Shown: one piece after another, positions 1 through 7,262 of the stretch | Position numbering within the stretch: the stretch's first letter is position 1 | Layout of the letters: the number at the start of each line of letters is the position of its first letter | Assembly: GCA_910578515.1 (NCBI GenBank) | Contig: CAJTQR010000002.1 | Location: 372,001-436,000, forward strand | Reading direction: 5' to 3' | DNA length: 64,000 nt | Source: an uncultured Duncaniella sp. | GTDB taxonomy: Bacteria; Bacteroidota; Bacteroidia; Bacteroidales; Muribaculaceae | Translations under genes and position numbers: made by a program | The notes under the pieces: model-generated | Told to the model about the DNA's origin: nothing | What the model saw: only the letters and a program-made list of their open reading frames with translations | The model's database searches: none

Positions 1-624
1 CTCATCGATGACAGCCACGCGCTTGAAGCATACGCGCGACAGCGCGTGCTTGAATCTGAGATTCACCTTCTCTGCGATGGTCTGCTTGCGAATGTCCATC
101 GCATTGTTGCAATAGAGCAGGTCAATCTGATTGTCGACGTTCTCGTCCATCTTGAACGAGAGTTTGGGGTCGCCGGCAGTGGTGTTGGAGGTGAAGCCGG
201 TGATGCCTGTGGCACCGAAGGTGTCGGTGTAAGGGGCGTAGGCGAAGAACGATACTTTTTCTAAGGGATTATTCGGCCAATACTTCACGGGGGAGTACTG
301 CCACACTCCGCCGTCGGCGTCCTCACCCTTCCATTTCACTTCCTGATTGTACATGAAGTTGGGCGTATGGTCAGGGTCCTCCAGTTTATAATCATCTTCT
401 TTGGTGTAGTATCCGAATACACCGAACCCTTTTTTCTTTAGAGCGGGAAGGTCCATCACTGTTGCGCGTGATTCGGGCGCGGTCGACAGATAGGTGCCGA
501 ACTCAACGGCGTCACCTTCCGGATTCTTGACGTTGCTGCTGAACAGCTCTTCATCCTGAGTACAGCTGACTGTCGCAGTCGCTGCAATGGCTACGAAAGC
601 CATCAGAATCTTATTAGCTTTCAT
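1..624 (-). CDS. Fimbrillin family (Mfa/FimA-like) lipoprotein, C-terminus off the window
   Basis: The reading frame is open from an ATG at 622-624 to the left edge: 208 codons with no stop, so this is the N-terminal part of a longer protein. It starts with a lipoprotein signal peptide ending in ATVSC (Cys21) followed by TQDEE. Downstream come motifs typical of Bacteroidales fimbrillins of the Mfa-like type, such as FGVFGYYT, VKYWPN, VSFFAYAP, DLLYCNN and LRFKHALSRV. Such proteins are exported as lipoproteins and assembled by strand exchange into surface fimbriae, as shaft, anchor or tip. It is the third gene of a minus-strand group after a DUF3575 gene and a DUF5119 gene, a common Bacteroidales fimbrial arrangement. 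I cannot say which fimbrial position it fills because the C-terminus is missing. Family assignment is strong, subfamily weak. Confidence 0.8.
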   Translation of the reverse strand, partial: MKANKILMAFVAIAATATVSCTQDEELFSSNVKNPEGDAVEFGTYLSTAPESRATVMDLPALKKKGFGVFGYYTKEDDYKLEDPDHTPNFMYNQEVKWKGEDADGGVWQYSPVKYWPNNPLEKVSFFAYAPYTDTFGATGITGFTSNTTAGDPKLSFKMDENVDNQIDLLYCNNAMDIRKQTIAEKVNLRFKHALSRVCFKRVAVIDE

Positions 625-713
625 GTAAAAAAACTTGTTTTTTTTGATTAATTATTGGTTTATAATTGTTTTGATGATTAATGTTTTGATGATTGATATT
701 GAGCGGTATAGTT

Positions 714-1706
714 CTAAACAGGGATAATCACATCCTCCTGCTCATCCCAGTCTTCCACCCATACGTCGAAACCCCAGTTGCCATTGCCTCCCGGAGGCAG
801 CGGTGGGTCAAGCCACAGGTCGAGATAGAGGTCGAGATTGTCGCCGCGCATCCCTTCCGGGATATTCCCCTTTCGGATGAGATGCCCCACGGGTATATTG
901 TATTTAAGTACTTTTTGTCCTTCCGCCAGCATGGCTTGAAACTCAAGGATATTTTCGTCGGGCAAGCCTTTATGATTGCTTGGCAGACCAAAACAGCGCA
1001 CGTCGGCTGTGACATATCCTATGTCGGCCGGCTCGTATGTTCTTGTCCGTGACCATGAGTCGGACTCTATGAGGTGTGTCACCGTGACGGAGTTGTCGTT
1101 GGGGGTATCGCTGTGAATCATACGCCCGTTGGCGAGACCGGTTATGGCTCCGCGCGCCGAGCGCAGATTGCCTATGTAGGTGGTGCGTAGGGTCACATGC
1201 AGCGTGAATATGATATTTTTCGGATGCAAGGTCCCTATCAGTTTAACCTCCTCGGCAGGATATTCCACATGGTCGGTCATGATGGTGTCGACAGCCAGCC
1301 ATTCGGGCTGTCCCGCCACATAGCTGTTTTCATCGCCACGGCCGGTGTACCACATTGTGCCCCTGTACTCCGGGGCGTAGACCTCGGCGGTCTTGACGGA
1401 ATCGAGACCACGGAAACCTATGTTGTTGTATTCATCTTCCGTAAGGTTGAATACTGTAGCCCAATGCCGCCCCGCCGACAGGTAGGGGGTCACATAGCTG
1501 ATGTTATTGTCAATAGCCAGCACTTTCTCTCCGTTTTCGGAGTGATGGCACATCACAGTCATGCCTGTAGGCTCGGTCTTGCCGTAGTCGCTCCAGTCCA
1601 CATTGATGCGGATTTGTGAACGGCGCACCCCGTCATCAGGATAGAAATGTATTGTGGAGTCGCACGACGCGAACATCACACAGATAACCAGCAGGATAAA
1701 TTTCAT
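714..1706 (-). CDS. DUF5119 domain-containing lipoprotein of the fimbrial locus
   Basis: 330 residues from the ATG at 1706. I prefer this to the in-frame GTG at 1727, which overlaps the upstream gene, because the ATG gives a clean lipoprotein signal peptide (LLVICVMFASC, Cys near residue 16). The mature protein begins STIHFYPDDG and has an early INVDWSDYG segment with a probable beta-sandwich composition and a very acidic tail (EDWDEQEDV). This matches my knowledge of DUF5119 proteins, outer-membrane-anchored lipoproteins of unknown biochemical role found next to DUF3575 and fimbrillin genes. It lies directly after the DUF3575 gene and 89 bp before the fimbrillin gene, so it probably belongs to the same transcript and helps assemble or anchor the fimbria. 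Family call is moderately sure; function is inferred from context. Confidence 0.72.
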   Translation of the reverse strand: MKFILLVICVMFASCDSTIHFYPDDGVRRSQIRINVDWSDYGKTEPTGMTVMCHHSENGEKVLAIDNNISYVTPYLSAGRHWATVFNLTEDEYNNIGFRGLDSVKTAEVYAPEYRGTMWYTGRGDENSYVAGQPEWLAVDTIMTDHVEYPAEEVKLIGTLHPKNIIFTLHVTLRTTYIGNLRSARGAITGLANGRMIHSDTPNDNSVTVTHLIESDSWSRTRTYEPADIGYVTADVRCFGLPSNHKGLPDENILEFQAMLAEGQKVLKYNIPVGHLIRKGNIPEGMRGDNLDLYLDLWLDPPLPPGGNGNWGFDVWVEDWDEQEDVIIPV

Positions 1707-1711
1707 GCTCC

Positions 1712-2956
1712 TTACCATTTCATCCACCTCCTTTCTTTCCTCTCTTTGTAGAATTTATATGAGATGGTGACACCGGCGCGTGTCACACCCCAGTAGGTGC
1801 CACCGCTACGCGACACCTCGGCACCATAGCGCCCTACGTTGCGATATTTAATCCACTTGTAGGATATGTATCCTGCGCCAATCTGGGCTTCGAGACCCCA
1901 TCGGCGCTCTTTGTCGAGATGAAATGCGTAGCCATAGCCGATTCCGAGACCGAAAGCGGCATGGTTGGGGTCCTGATAGCGGTAGTCGCCGCCTGTACTG
2001 ATGTTAAATCCCGCCACCGTGGCATGAACCCCGAAATAATGACCCGTTCCGGCATCCTTGGTCCAATAACGCAGTTCGGGCTGTATGGCAAGCAGGCGTA
2101 TGCGCCAACGCTCGGTGATGTCGTAGGGGGAATACCACACCGGCACATCAAGACTCCACCGGGGCCACAGTTCAAGCTCAAAGCCGAGATTGGCGCACAG
2201 TGCCATGTCGCCCAGCAGATTGGTCTTTATCGCGAAGAACCGCCGGCGAGGCTCAGGCTCCACAAAGGATTGCTGAAAGTATATGCCTGAAATGTCGGGT
2301 CTTGTCCTGACCGGATAGCTCGGCGGGACCGCCGGCTCCATCCCTGTGAACCGTAGCTTGGCTATGTCGCAGTCAATCACGACCGATGCCGAGCGGCGAT
2401 AGGGGAGTACATGCTCATGAAGCCATGCGTAGGGGAGTCCGTCGTCGAGTTTTTTCAGTTGTAGTTCACGGGTATCAGGCTCGAGATGCCGGGTGCTGTC
2501 AATGAACTTCACTATAGTCTCGGCGTAGGGGGTTGTGCTGTCGTTGGAAAGCATAAGGCGCATCCCCTCCCAGTCTTCGGGGATGGTCGATATGGCATAT
2601 ATGCTGTCGGGGAATGAATAGCGGTGCTGGAATATGTTGACCAATGTCCTGGCACGGTTGGTGGCGAGCCGTATGTTTCCTTTTAACGTACCTTCGGGCG
2701 ATGCAGTGCCTACGACCGTGATTCGTTTCACACGTATGCGCGGGTCAAGTACTATCGAATCGATTGCAGCAAGTGCTTTGTTGAGAATGGTGTCATTGCC
2801 ATGATAGGAGGTTTCCCAATCTGTCTGATTGACCTTGAAATCTATGCGGGCGGTGATATTGGAGGGTACGAAAATAGTGTCGACCGCCAGGGGGGTGGCG
2901 TCGGCATATAAAACAAAAATGGCTGTCATAAAAAGAGCTATGGTCAGACGCTTCAT
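1712..2956 (-). CDS. DUF3575 domain-containing outer membrane protein with OmpA-like N-terminal part
   Basis: 414 residues from the ATG at 2956. An upstream in-frame extension to 3043 lacks signal-peptide character, whereas MKRLTIALFMTAIFVLYADA is a good signal peptide. Residues about 70-125 resemble an OmpA-type peptidoglycan-binding segment (VVGTASPEGT followed by LATNRARTLV). The C-terminal half carries the DUF3575 signature, beginning AIKTNLLGDM, then LELWPRWSLDVPVWY, and ending in aromatic-rich beta strands as expected of an outer-membrane barrel. DUF3575 proteins often precede fimbrial genes in Bacteroidales, and an outer-membrane anchoring or assembly role is usually assumed. It is the first gene of the fimbrial group and follows a consensus promoter at 3118-3150. 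The stop codon sits a few bases before the start of the DUF5119 gene. Confidence 0.78.
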   Translation of the reverse strand: MKRLTIALFMTAIFVLYADATPLAVDTIFVPSNITARIDFKVNQTDWETSYHGNDTILNKALAAIDSIVLDPRIRVKRITVVGTASPEGTLKGNIRLATNRARTLVNIFQHRYSFPDSIYAISTIPEDWEGMRLMLSNDSTTPYAETIVKFIDSTRHLEPDTRELQLKKLDDGLPYAWLHEHVLPYRRSASVVIDCDIAKLRFTGMEPAVPPSYPVRTRPDISGIYFQQSFVEPEPRRRFFAIKTNLLGDMALCANLGFELELWPRWSLDVPVWYSPYDITERWRIRLLAIQPELRYWTKDAGTGHYFGVHATVAGFNISTGGDYRYQDPNHAAFGLGIGYGYAFHLDKERRWGLEAQIGAGYISYKWIKYRNVGRYGAEVSRSGGTYWGVTRAGVTISYKFYKERKERRWMKW

Positions 2957-3117
2957 GGCAAGCAGTCTGCCGGTCTCTTTAATAGTTACTATAGTATAAA
3001 TATATCCTTTACAAAAATTAAAAGCCTGCGCAATCATTATCATAAAGTATTTATATTATATCGAATTATTTTATCTTCTTGCTGCTATTGTGAAAGTTAG
3101 TCGGTTTTAAAAGTGTG

Positions 3118-3150
3118 CAAAATTAGCTTTTTTTGGTAAAAAGTTGCAAA
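3118..3150 (-). promoter_or_regulatory. Bacteroidota consensus promoter of the fimbrial operon
   Basis: On the minus strand, TTTG (3150-3147), a 21-bp spacer, then TAATTTTG (3125-3118), matching the TTTG/TAnnTTTG consensus. Transcription should start near 3110, giving a leader of about 150 nt before the DUF3575 start codon. A run of nine C (3154-3162) sits three bases upstream of the -33 element. Confidence 0.7.
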
Positions 3151-3153
3151 TTA

Positions 3154-3162
3154 CCCCCCCCC
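3154..3162. repeat. Nine-base homopolymeric C tract beside the fimbrial promoter
   Basis: Nine consecutive C residues (G on the fimbrial sense strand) start three bases upstream of the -33 box. G/C homopolymers of this length are prone to slipped-strand length changes and are a known phase-variation device when they sit in or next to promoters. I noticed no comparable C tract elsewhere in the window, though I did not search exhaustively. Confidence 0.85.
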
Positions 3163-3195
3163 GAAAATTCACAATAATTAACTTTAAAGGGTGGT

Positions 3196-3224
3196 ATTTA
3201 ACATTTTGTAAAAGTTTAAATCAG
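3196..3224 (+). repeat. Left copy of an inverted repeat flanking the 3364 gene
   Basis: 29 bp from ATTTAACATTTT to GTTTAAATCAG. It recurs in inverted orientation at 4101-4130 with a single-base insertion in an A/T run. The two copies are about 880 bp apart and enclose the gene at 3364-3993 together with its promoter. Confidence 0.8.
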
Positions 3225-3320
3225 CTCATCAGGTAAGAAATAAGAGTATGAAAAGAGCATGGGTGATATTTTTTTAGTGTAGATTGACATTATCGCACCT
3301 TTTGGGGTATGTGGCGGGTG

Positions 3321-3328
3321 TATCTTTG
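3321..3328 (+). promoter_or_regulatory. -7 promoter element for the gene at 3364
   Basis: TATCTTTG matches TAnnTTTG and lies 35 bp before the ATG at 3364. A TTTG at 3301-3304 is only 16 bp upstream, shorter than the usual spacing, so the -33 element is weak. Predicted start near 3335. Confidence 0.5.
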
Positions 3329-3363
3329 CGATAGTAATTTACTATCTCAAAGAAAATATCACT

Positions 3364-3993
3364 ATGAAGACAACAAGCCCTAAAAAAGGAAAGAGAAAAA
3401 ATGAGAAAAAATGTGCGATTTCGGTCAAGGCATACGACGAATTCACCTCACGCATCCGCTCCGTTTTAGAAAATCACTGTGACGCTTGCAGCCAGGTATT
3501 GCGGCTGCTTGACTCGGCCGTGGGTTATAGCGACGAGACAATCAATCTATGGCAGTGTCTCGAAGAAGTCCGGATTGTGTATTCGCTGCTGAAGCCTGAA
3601 ATTGATAAGGCAATCAAGCGCTCGAAGGTGGCACGTGAGCGGGCCGGCCGAAAGAAGCGGAGTGCCATTGCTGAGACTATCGCCGTTGATAACGTGACAC
3701 CAATGCCCGAAGAGGAGAATGCCGGGGATGATAGTGACATGGAACAGCCATCGGCGGTAGAGGATGAGGCACCGGAACTGGCACCGGAACTGGCACCGGA
3801 ACAGGCACCGGAACCGGTAGAGGATGAGGCACCGGAACAGGAACAGGCACCGGAACAGGAACAGGAGCCAATGCCGACGCCTCAACTGTCGCGCCGCAAA
3901 CGCCGTCAGATGATGAGGCGCAAGGCTTATCTGCGCAAAAAAGCGGCGAAGAATGCCCAAAGTGAGCAGGGCGAAAAGCAATCGCAATGTTAA
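3364..3993 (+). CDS. Unrecognised charged protein with acidic Ala-Pro-Glu repeats and a basic tail
   Basis: 209 residues with no signal peptide or membrane segment, so probably cytoplasmic. The N-terminus is very basic (KKGKRKNEKK). Residues 20-100 look helical and contain AYDEFTSRIRSVLENHCD, a Cys pair HCDAC, and EIDKAIKRSKVARERAGRKKR. Residues about 115-170 are a low-complexity acidic linker of APEL/APEQ/APEQEQ units encoded by 12-bp and 60-bp DNA repeats. The C-terminus is again basic (SRRKRRQMMRRKAYLRKKA), suggesting nucleic-acid contact. The gene has its own -7 box and is bracketed by inverted copies of a 29-30 bp repeat. I do not recognise the family. The basic ends and helical core would suit a DNA- or RNA-binding protein, but that is inference only. 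Confidence 0.7.
   Translation: MKTTSPKKGKRKNEKKCAISVKAYDEFTSRIRSVLENHCDACSQVLRLLDSAVGYSDETINLWQCLEEVRIVYSLLKPEIDKAIKRSKVARERAGRKKRSAIAETIAVDNVTPMPEEENAGDDSDMEQPSAVEDEAPELAPELAPEQAPEPVEDEAPEQEQAPEQEQEPMPTPQLSRRKRRQMMRRKAYLRKKAAKNAQSEQGEKQSQC
3755..3838 (+). repeat. In-frame minisatellite encoding the acidic linker
   Basis: A 24-bp block beginning CGGTAGAGGATGAGG occurs at 3755-3778 and again at 3815-3838 (60-bp period). Between them are back-to-back 12-bp units of the form GCACCGGAACWG. All periods are multiples of three, so copy-number change would lengthen or shorten the APE(L/Q) linker without shifting frame. Confidence 0.85.
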
Positions 3994-4052
3994 AAACCTC
4001 TTATTTCGGGATAGGCTTATAGCGGAAACCTGGATTTTGCGGAATGGCGGCG

Positions 4053-4082
4053 TTGATTTGTCGTAATAAAGAGCTATCTTTG
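4053..4082 (+). promoter_or_regulatory. Promoter for the GNAT/4722/5729 gene group
   Basis: TTG at 4053-4055, 19-bp spacer, TATCTTTG at 4075-4082. Predicted start near 4089, leaving a leader of about 150 nt that contains the palindromic repeat at 4101-4133. Confidence 0.6.
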
Positions 4083-4100
4083 TGGATACGATAAATAGAA

Positions 4101-4133
4101 CTGATTTAAACTTTTTACAAAATGTTAAATCAG
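4101..4133 (+). repeat. Right copy of the inverted repeat; palindromic hairpin in the 4244 leader
   Basis: 4101-4130 is the inverted copy of 3196-3224. The element is also self-complementary: CTGATTTAA at 4101-4109 pairs with TTAAATCAG at 4125-4133, and an inner TTTT/AAAA stem continues the hairpin. It would fold in the 5' leader of the downstream transcript. Confidence 0.75.
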
Positions 4134-4243
4134 TTCATACTGTAAAATAGCTGCATGATTAAGGGAACGCGTCCGACCTTATGCTGACCGAAGTCGCATT
4201 GCACCTGCATCAAGGCAAAATAGAAACAAATCAAGATTGTGAT

Positions 4244-4699
4244 ATGGAAATAATCTCGCTCCGTAAACGTCCGGAATATCTGGAACGCATGATAACCTAC
4301 TTTCAGGAGAAATGGGCAACAGACGATTCAATGGCTGTGTACGATGACTGTATGCGTCATTGTATTGATGCTGACAGCCCGTTGCCCCAATGGTATATGT
4401 TGGTTGAAGGTGATAGTGTGATTGGATGTGCCGGAGTGGTGACCAATGATTTCAATTCACGCATGGATTTGTATCCTTGGCTTGCCGCCGTGTATATAGA
4501 AGAGGCTTTCCGTGGAAACAACTACGGAAAAATCCTTATAGAACATGCCGCGATGGATGCCCGGTTATCGGGGTTTAAGAATCTGTATCTTTGCACAGAC
4601 CATACAGGATATTACGAGCGCTTTGGCTTCAACTTTATGGGGCATTGCTATCATCCATGGGGTGAAAGTACAAGAATATATCATCTGCAACTAAAGTGA
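4244..4699 (+). CDS. GNAT family N-acetyltransferase
   Basis: 151 residues from the ATG at 4244; an in-frame upstream ATG at 4181 would add a non-conserved extension. It shows the GNAT order: an early strand and helix ([19 protein letters not shown]), the central strand with [14 protein letters not shown], then the acetyl-CoA pyrophosphate loop region [17 protein letters not shown] (the R-G-N-N-Y-G-K version of Q/RxxGxG/A), and [17 protein letters not shown] near the end. It should transfer an acetyl group from acetyl-CoA to an amine, but the substrate cannot be read from sequence. It leads a probable three-gene unit with the genes at 4722 and 5729 (22-23 bp gaps). Confidence 0.85.
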   Translation: MEIISLRKRPEYLERMITYFQEKWATDDSMAVYDDCMRHCIDADSPLPQWYMLVEGDSVIGCAGVVTNDFNSRMDLYPWLAAVYIEEAFRGNNYGKILIEHAAMDARLSGFKNLYLCTDHTGYYERFGFNFMGHCYHPWGESTRIYHLQLK

Positions 4700-4721
4700 T
4701 TTAATCAGCTGCCGGATAGAT

Positions 4722-5705
4722 ATGGAAAGAATCTTTGAAATATCAGGTCTTGATGACCTGCGGGAATACCTGGATGGGAAACCTGACAAGGATGCGCTGC
4801 GTGAGCAACTGTATGGTGAGTTTCTAAAGCTCTCCCGCTATCGCAATGCGTCGGAATGGAATACCGTGGTGAGACTCTGTGAGGCTCTCGCTATAGTAGG
4901 CTGGGGTAGCCATGAACCTCTGGAGGCCATCAGAGGAATGTGGTTCAACGGTAATCCGGAAACATATTTTCTGAACCGCTATTCCAAACCCCGTTTTCTG
5001 GATGCCGTGTGGTCAAAGCGTAAGGATGGATTTGCCATCGATTACAATATGTCGTTTTTCCATGGCAGTCAGGATGCCCCGCTGGATAAGGCGGAACGTT
5101 TGAGCGGTGGCATCGGTGAGACACAGGACGTTACTCTGTGCAGTCAGCGTAACTGGATACCGAAAAATCCGTTGTTTATTGTCCGTGGACTATCCAATTG
5201 CTACGAGGGCTCAAAACCGGTGATTGAGAGTATTGAGAATGAGCTGGTGCCGCAGCTAAAATGTGGAATGCGTCCCGAACTGTATGGCAATGCGATAGAT
5301 ATGCTGATACTTGAACTCATATTCAGCTTTTATGACGATTACTACTGCAAGACCAATTATATCATTGCCGATGAGTCTTTGAAACTGAAGCGGAAGGATT
5401 TCTATCCGAAACTGCTTGAGATGTATTCGGAAAAAGAAATCGAGGACAATGGCTATTACCTCCGGAACCGTTTCACTTACGGACCCTTCCGTCGCGACAC
5501 CGGGCGTGCACGGGTGGAAATCGTGTTTGAAAAGGAATTCAGCCAACTCCCCGCGCAGGAACAGAAGTTGTTGCTGTGCCGGTATATGCTGCATGCCGTT
5601 GAGCAGATGGCTAAGCGGTTGGAACGAAAAATCAGTTACGATTTCCCCCTGTTGATTTCCGACTTCAAATCCATTCTGGACAGATGGAGTTCGACCGATT
5701 GTTAA
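4722..5705 (+). CDS. Hypothetical cytoplasmic protein (possibly DUF6138-like)
   Basis: 327 residues with no signal peptide or transmembrane segment. Notable segments are LCEALAIVGWGSHEPLEA, FNGNPETYFLNRYSKPRFLDAVW, RKDGFAIDYNMSFFHGSQDAPL, RNWIPKNPLFIVRGLSNCYEG and FGPFR-like YGPFRRDTGRARVEIVFE. The protein is rich in aromatic residues and looks like a compact alpha/beta fold. From memory it resembles proteins labelled DUF6138, but I cannot confirm this and no activity is known to me. It sits between a GNAT gene and a small acidic protein with short gaps, suggesting co-transcription. Proteins of this kind often turn up in accessory or immunity-type gene groups; no toxin gene is visible here. 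Confidence 0.6.
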   Translation: MERIFEISGLDDLREYLDGKPDKDALREQLYGEFLKLSRYRNASEWNTVVRLCEALAIVGWGSHEPLEAIRGMWFNGNPETYFLNRYSKPRFLDAVWSKRKDGFAIDYNMSFFHGSQDAPLDKAERLSGGIGETQDVTLCSQRNWIPKNPLFIVRGLSNCYEGSKPVIESIENELVPQLKCGMRPELYGNAIDMLILELIFSFYDDYYCKTNYIIADESLKLKRKDFYPKLLEMYSEKEIEDNGYYLRNRFTYGPFRRDTGRARVEIVFEKEFSQLPAQEQKLLLCRYMLHAVEQMAKRLERKISYDFPLLISDFKSILDRWSSTDC

Positions 5706-5728
5706 TACCCTCTTAAATAGACAATGCT

Positions 5729-6151
5729 ATGTTTGATTATGCTGAAATAGAACGTACTGTGCGCGATAACAAACTCCGGTTTCAGAAAATTGATGGAACA
5801 GAAAAGGAGGAGCTGTTGCAACGTATGTATGACACATTCATCGACGGAAACCCGAGGGCGCTGTGGGAGGGCTTCAGATATAAGCCTGAGCGGATTGACT
5901 GCAATATGGAGGACCCCTATTGGCATCTGCTTGATGTCATTGACAAGGATGCGGTTTTTTATTTTGTCATTGACTATTGGAATAGGGATTTCGTCATTTT
6001 CAAAGGTCGCATGGAGGAGATTCACACTTTCATAGGCGATTGTGACGGTATTGACGAGTTTTATCTCATGACCCCTGACTATCAGGAACTGTATGGCATC
6101 ACTGACCATGATGACCTGTATTATATAGATTTGAGAGGTAAGCAGCTTTAA
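5729..6151 (+). CDS. Small acidic protein, possibly DUF6756/immunity-like
   Basis: 140 residues, strongly acidic, no signal peptide. The N-terminal helix (YAEIERTVRDNKLRFQ) is followed by alternating strands (VFYFVIDYWNRDFVIFKG), a helix (RMEEIHTFIGDCDGIDEFYL) and an end rich in Asp and Tyr (YGITDHDDLYYIDLRG). The pattern is reminiscent of small SMI1/KNR4-like or DUF6756-type proteins, several of which are candidate immunity proteins in polymorphic toxin loci. That resemblance is from memory and no toxin partner is visible. It lies 23 bp after the 4722 gene, probably in the same transcript. Confidence 0.55.
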   Translation: MFDYAEIERTVRDNKLRFQKIDGTEKEELLQRMYDTFIDGNPRALWEGFRYKPERIDCNMEDPYWHLLDVIDKDAVFYFVIDYWNRDFVIFKGRMEEIHTFIGDCDGIDEFYLMTPDYQELYGITDHDDLYYIDLRGKQL

Positions 6152-6166
6152 ACCGTCTATTTTTTG

Positions 6167-6174
6167 TAATTTTG
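6167..6174 (+). promoter_or_regulatory. -7 promoter element for the EamA transporter gene
   Basis: TAATTTTG matches TAnnTTTG, about 94 bp before the ATG at 6268. No good -33 TTTG is present at 19-21 bp. Predicted start near 6181, giving a leader of about 85 nt. Confidence 0.5.
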
Positions 6175-6184
6175 CACCCCGGAA

Positions 6185-6227
6185 CGGGATGGACATGTAA
6201 ATTGGTCGCGTACAGACCGGAATCCCG
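6185..6227 (+). promoter_or_regulatory. Structured 5' leader upstream of the EamA gene
   Basis: CGGGAT at 6185-6190 can pair with ATCCCG at 6222-6227, enclosing a second hairpin in which GGTC (6204-6207) pairs with GACC (6215-6218). The nested stems lie within the predicted leader. It could be a small cis-regulatory RNA; I recognise no known riboswitch class. Confidence 0.35.
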
Positions 6228-6267
6228 AGTATGATTCATTGAAACAACATTAGTGCAAATAACAGAT

Positions 6268-7191
6268 ATGAGCGATTTTAAGATTAAGGGGCATTTGGCG
6301 ATGATGGGAGCCAACGTGATGTGGGGACTTATGGCGCCGATAGTGAAGCTTGTCCTTGCTTCGGGGGTGATAGCCCCGCTTCTGCTGGTTGATTTCCGAA
6401 TGGCGGGTGCAGCCGCTCTCTTTTGGCTTACTTCAATTTTTATGCCTAAGGAACATGTGCCGCTTAAGGATATTATGCTCCTCTTCGGGGCAGGAATGAT
6501 TGGTGTGCTGTTCAATCAGGGATGTTTCATCGTGGGAGTAAGCCTCACCACACCGAGCGAGGCTTGTCTGGTCACCACCACGATGCCAATGTGGGTCATG
6601 CTGCTCGCCTGGCTTATACTCCGTGAGCCTATCAGTCTGAAGAAAGCGGGCGGTATAATCATCGGTGCTTCCGGCGCCTTGATACTCATGCTTGGGAATG
6701 CTTCATCCTCTGATGTTGGCGCGTCAAATCCACCTCTGGGCGATTTTATCATTCTGATGGCGCAGCTTAGCTATGCGCTTTATCTCACGCTCTATAGAAA
6801 TTTCATACGTAAGTATTCGCTTGTGACCCTGATGAAGTGGATGTTTCTTTCCGCATCGATAGTCGCGCTTCCTGTCACATCTCCGGTCATATCATCAACC
6901 ATGTGGGCTGATATAACCACAACAGAATGGCTTGGAATCGCTGCTGTGGTCATTGGAGCGACTTACATAGCGTATATCTGCATAATGATAGGGCAGAAAA
7001 ATCTTCGTCCTACCATCGTGGGTATGTACAATTATGTGCAGCCGGTCGTAGCCACCGCTGTGGGGATATGGCTTGGGCTCGACAGTTTTACCTTCCTGAA
7101 AGGGGTGGCGGTAGTGTTGATATTCAGTGGTGTCTGGCTCGTTACGGTGAGCCGTTCGCTTGCCACCGACCGTGGATTGAAAGCATCGTGA
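6268..7191 (+). CDS. EamA/DMT family membrane transporter
   Basis: 307 residues from the ATG at 6268. A GTG at 6253 is in frame but would add only five residues. About ten hydrophobic segments form two EamA repeats: the first starts HLAMMGANVMWGLMAPIVK and ends GAS GALILMLG, the second starts GDFIILMAQLSYALYLTLYR and ends VAVVLIFSGVWLV. The family exports small metabolites such as amino acids or sugars across the inner membrane, driven by the proton gradient. The substrate is not predictable here. The short leader contains nested stems (6185-6227). The GNAT gene at 7263 follows on the same strand, 72 bp later. Confidence 0.88.
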   Translation: MSDFKIKGHLAMMGANVMWGLMAPIVKLVLASGVIAPLLLVDFRMAGAAALFWLTSIFMPKEHVPLKDIMLLFGAGMIGVLFNQGCFIVGVSLTTPSEACLVTTTMPMWVMLLAWLILREPISLKKAGGIIIGASGALILMLGNASSSDVGASNPPLGDFIILMAQLSYALYLTLYRNFIRKYSLVTLMKWMFLSASIVALPVTSPVISSTMWADITTTEWLGIAAVVIGATYIAYICIMIGQKNLRPTIVGMYNYVQPVVATAVGIWLGLDSFTFLKGVAVVLIFSGVWLVTVSRSLATDRGLKAS

Positions 7192-7262
7192 CCGCCGGAT
7201 TTTTGAAATGGATTTAGAGGATGTATTACCCCCTTTTTTAATTGTCATAACGACCGACTACA

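Larger units (their letters stand above)
2957..3363. other. Intergenic region between the fimbrial operon and the 3364 gene
   Basis: 407 bp of AT-rich DNA between divergent genes. It holds a minus-strand promoter (3118-3150), a nine-C tract (3154-3162), one copy of an inverted repeat (3196-3224) whose partner lies at 4101-4130, and a plus-strand -7 box (3321-3328). The stretch 2957-3117 is the predicted fimbrial leader, about 150 nt; I see no reading frame or clear hairpin in it. Confidence 0.7.

Noticed and set aside
3216..3230. Resemblance of GTTTAAATCAGCTCAT to part of the filamentous phage f1 origin
   Set aside because: Only about 15 bases match and the rest of the origin is missing; the same sequence is explained by the local inverted repeat at 3196-4130.
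3547..3987. Long antisense reading frames opposite the 3364 gene, including one of repeated Pro-Val
   Set aside because: They arise from the low-complexity repeat DNA on the other strand; no promoter, and composition is purely that of the repeat.
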